Shown piece after piece: positions 61,785 through 64,000 of a DNA stretch of 64,000 nt (position 1 is its first letter; every line of letters begins with the position of its first letter). The position numbers and the translations under genes were made by a program. The DNA is from Streptomyces sp. NBC_00271 (GTDB lineage: Bacteria > Actinomycetota > Actinomycetes > Streptomycetales > Streptomycetaceae), in contig NZ_CP108070.1 in NCBI RefSeq assembly GCF_036178845.1, positions 7,688,001 to 7,752,000 on the forward strand, in the 5' to 3' direction. The notes under the pieces are model-generated. The model was not told the origin of the DNA and did no database searches. It saw nothing but the letters and a program-made list of their open reading frames with translations.

Positions 61785-61917
61785 CGCGTTGTGCAACCCT
61801 TGCCCGAGTTTCCCCGTCTGACCGTACGGGCGACCATGAGGCACTACATGGCGCACCGAACCGGGCTTGGCCCTGAAAGCAGGGGGTAACCGACCGCGAC
61901 GAGGACAAGAGGAGCAC

Positions 61918-63054
61918 ATGCCTGCCGAGAGCATGCCGGAACCCGGCACACCGGGTGATCCCGGAACGAGCGCCCCGCGTCGCCGTGCGAAGGGCAGCCG
62001 CCGCAAGCCGCGCGGCACGCGGAGCAAGGCCCTGCTCATCACGGCCTGGACCGCGGCGGGCATCGTGGTGCTGGGGGGCACCGGCGCCGGGTACCTGTAC
62101 TTCAAGCTCAACGGCAACATCAAGACCGTCGACATCAACCAGGCCCTCGGTAACGACCGGCCGCTGAAGGTCGACAACGGCTCCGAGAACATCCTGGTCC
62201 TGGGCTCCGACACCCGCTCCGGCAGCAACAAGAAGCTGGGCGGCGGCACCGACGACGGCAGCGCCCGCTCGGACACGGCGATGATCGTGCACATATACGA
62301 GGGCCACAAGAAGGCCAGCGTGGTCTCCATACCCCGCGACACCCTCGTCCCGCGCCCCTCCTGCACCGACGCCAAGGGCGTGACCCACGACGCCGCGACC
62401 GGCGTGATGTTCAACTCCGCGTACTCCACCGGCGGGGCGGCCTGCGCGGTGAAGACCGTCGAATCCATGTCCGGTATCCGCATGGATCACTACATCGAGG
62501 TCGACTTCAGCGGCTTCCAGAAGCTCATCGACGACCTCGACGGTGTTCGGGTGACCACCACCAAGAACATCAAGGACCCCGACAGCCATCTGAACCTGAC
62601 CGCCGGCACGCACACCCTCGACGGACAGCAGGCGCTCGGCCTCGTCCGCACCCGGCACGGCGTCGGCGACGGCTCCGACCTCGGCCGCATCCAGCTCCAG
62701 CAGGCGTTCATCAAGGCCCTGGTCAACCAGGTCAAGCACATCGGCGTGCTGTCCAGCCCCACGAAGCTGTACGACCTCGCCGACACCGCGACCAAGACCG
62801 TCACCACCGACTCCGACCTCGGCACGGTCAAGAGCCTCGCGTCCTTCGCCAACGGCCTCAAGGGCATCAGCTCGTCGAACATGAACATGGTGACGATGCC
62901 GGTCCAGTACGACAGCGCGGACGTCAACCGCGTCCTCGTCGACAAGGCCAAGGCGCGGCTGGTGTGGACCGCCCTGAAGAACGACCGGACGATCCCGAAG
63001 GCGGCCACGAAGGGCACGGCCACGGGCACCGCGAAGGGCGTCGTCAGCTCGTAG
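61918..63054 (+). CDS. LytR-CpsA-Psr (LCP) family protein
   Basis: A 378-aa membrane protein; the ATG at 61918 has AGAGGAG upstream. A basic cytoplasmic start, one transmembrane segment ([17 protein letters not shown]) and an extracellular LCP domain follow. Key residues are [18 protein letters not shown] and a C-terminal [16 protein letters not shown], which bind the polyprenyl phosphate chain and the metal. LCP enzymes attach wall teichoic acids or other glycopolymers to peptidoglycan. No signal of operon with rpmE. Confidence 0.92.
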   Translation: MPAESMPEPGTPGDPGTSAPRRRAKGSRRKPRGTRSKALLITAWTAAGIVVLGGTGAGYLYFKLNGNIKTVDINQALGNDRPLKVDNGSENILVLGSDTRSGSNKKLGGGTDDGSARSDTAMIVHIYEGHKKASVVSIPRDTLVPRPSCTDAKGVTHDAATGVMFNSAYSTGGAACAVKTVESMSGIRMDHYIEVDFSGFQKLIDDLDGVRVTTTKNIKDPDSHLNLTAGTHTLDGQQALGLVRTRHGVGDGSDLGRIQLQQAFIKALVNQVKHIGVLSSPTKLYDLADTATKTVTTDSDLGTVKSLASFANGLKGISSSNMNMVTMPVQYDSADVNRVLVDKAKARLVWTALKNDRTIPKAATKGTATGTAKGVVSS

Positions 63055-63238
63055 CCGAGCCGGTTCGGAGGCCGCGCCGGGGCCCGTACGAGCCCCGTAC
63101 ACAGGCTCGGGAATAGATCGTCCAAGCCCCCGGTTTTGGGGGATGGCGCCAGTCCTGGCAGACTGGTACGTCGGCTCCGGTTCACGCACCCGCATCCCGC
63201 GGTGGCGACCCGGCGCCCTCCCGAAACTAGGAGACACC

Positions 63239-63460
63239 TTGAAGCGCGACATCCACCCCGAGTACGTCGAGACGCAGGTCAGCTGCACCTGTGGCGCGTC
63301 GTTCACCACCCGTAGCACGATCTCCAGCGGCTCCATCCGCGCCGAGGTCTGCTCCGAGTGCCACCCGTTCTACACGGGCAAGCAGAAGATCCTCGACACC
63401 GGTGGCCGCGTGGCCCGCTTCGAGGCCCGCTTCGGCAAGGCTGCCGCTGCCAAGAAGTAG
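63239..63460 (+). CDS. rpmE: 50S ribosomal protein L31 (zinc form)
   Basis: A 73-aa ribosomal protein from TTG 63239, with AGGAGA upstream, giving [10 protein letters not shown]. Four zinc ligands: CTC near residue 16-18 and CSEC near 38-41, so this is the C+ form, replaced by a Cys-free paralogue under zinc limitation in Streptomyces. Confidence 0.96.
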   Translation: MKRDIHPEYVETQVSCTCGASFTTRSTISSGSIRAEVCSECHPFYTGKQKILDTGGRVARFEARFGKAAAAKK

Positions 63461-63469
63461 CGAGCCCAC

Positions 63470-63519
63470 AGCGCCGGTCTTCGGCGTCCCCGGCACGGGG
63501 GCGCCGGGACCGGCGCTTT
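63470..63519 (+). terminator. Terminator of rpmE
   Basis: AGCGCCGGTC ... GACCGGCGCT with an inner hairpin, followed by TTTG; starts 10 bp after the rpmE stop. Confidence 0.8.
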
Positions 63520-63597
63520 GCGGTGCAGCCCCCACATTCGTCTTACCTACGTCCCTGAGCCCATGATGGAGCTGGGGACAGTCCATTGGAGCCGGAG

Positions 63598-64000
63598 ATG
63601 TTCGAGGCGGTCGAGGAACTCATCGGCGAGCACGCCGATCTGGAGAAGAAGCTCGCTGACCCGTCGGTCCACGCCGACCAGGCCAACGCGCGCAAGCTGA
63701 ACAAGCGCTACGCCGAGCTGACCCCGATCGTCGCGACGTACCGCTCCTGGAAGCAGACCGGGGACGACATCGGCACGGCGAAGGAGTTCGCCGCCGACGA
63801 CCCCGACTTCGTGGCCGAGGTCAAGGAGCTGGAGAAGCAGCGCGAGGAGCTCACCGAGAAGCTCCGCCTGCTGCTGGTCCCGCGCGACCCCAGCGACGAC
63901 AAGGACGTCATCCTCGAGATCAAGGCGGGCGCGGGCGGCGACGAGTCGGCCCTGTTCGCCGGCGACCTGCTGCGCATGTACCTGCGCTACGCGGAGCGCG
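63598..64000 (+). CDS. prfA: Peptide chain release factor 1 (partial, 5' part)
   Basis: Recognises UAA and UAG and triggers peptide release. The ATG at 63598 has GGAG 9 bp upstream and gives MFEAVEELIGEH. 134 residues are visible: the N-terminal coiled domain and the start of domain 2 (IKAGAGGDESALFAGDLLRM). The PxT and GGQ motifs lie beyond the window. Confidence 0.95.
   Translation, partial: MFEAVEELIGEHADLEKKLADPSVHADQANARKLNKRYAELTPIVATYRSWKQTGDDIGTAKEFAADDPDFVAEVKELEKQREELTEKLRLLLVPRDPSDDKDVILEIKAGAGGDESALFAGDLLRMYLRYAER

Overview
The window is high-GC actinomycete chromosome, almost certainly Streptomyces. The right end carries the block lysA - hom - thrC - thrB - rho - secreted protease - LCP protein - rpmE - prfA, an order familiar from Streptomyces genomes. 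GTG starts, GTGA stop/start overlaps and secreted multidomain enzymes fit that genus. It falls into four regions.

(1) 1-7.9 kb, chromosomal: the 5' part of a carrier-domain membrane protein, a secreted amidase, an M1 peptidase, a patatin-like hydrolase with a paired palindromic operator, a broken CAP-domain gene and a small secreted Fn3-like protein. Intergenic gaps hold short tandem repeats. (2) 8.4-12.3 kb, a graveyard: a RepA-like ATPase fragment is fused to a deleted integrase that resembles the intact integrase at 48.0-49.5 kb. A degenerate IS5-family element follows and seems to carry an EF-Tu-like gene without a G domain. The region ends in a copy of the integrase-side terminator and a 43-bp att sequence.

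(3) 12.28-49.66 kb, an integrated actinomycete integrative and conjugative element (AICE) in the 3' half of tRNA-Arg(CCG), bounded by 43-bp direct repeats. Its left 17 kb is a cargo bay of candidate defence genes: four proteins with HEPN-type RNxxxH motifs, a membrane STAND/TPR ATPase, an EVE-DUF3883 nuclease, a GHKL ATPase, an AspBHI-like/SBD/HNH type IV restriction enzyme, and a group of flavoprotein, HEPN protein and PD-(D/E)XK nuclease. Its right 20 kb is the AICE core. It holds a GntR (KorSA-like) regulator, HD and NUDIX (Pif-like) proteins, an XRE regulator, a Spd/DUF2637-type transfer operon, a very highly charged 649-aa protein and a TraB translocase. These are followed by a cytosine methyltransferase and a replication module of family-A DNA polymerase, SSB, prim-pol and replicative ATPase. 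Twelve iteron-like repeats lie inside the 3' end of the ATPase gene. Xis and Int close the element.

(4) 49.6-64 kb, housekeeping: tRNA-Arg, a single-domain response regulator, the ArgS-like NrtL, lysA, the threonine genes, rho and downstream genes, ending inside prfA.

Family calls rest on motifs read in the translations; no database search was possible. Functions in the cargo bay are inferred from domains and context.
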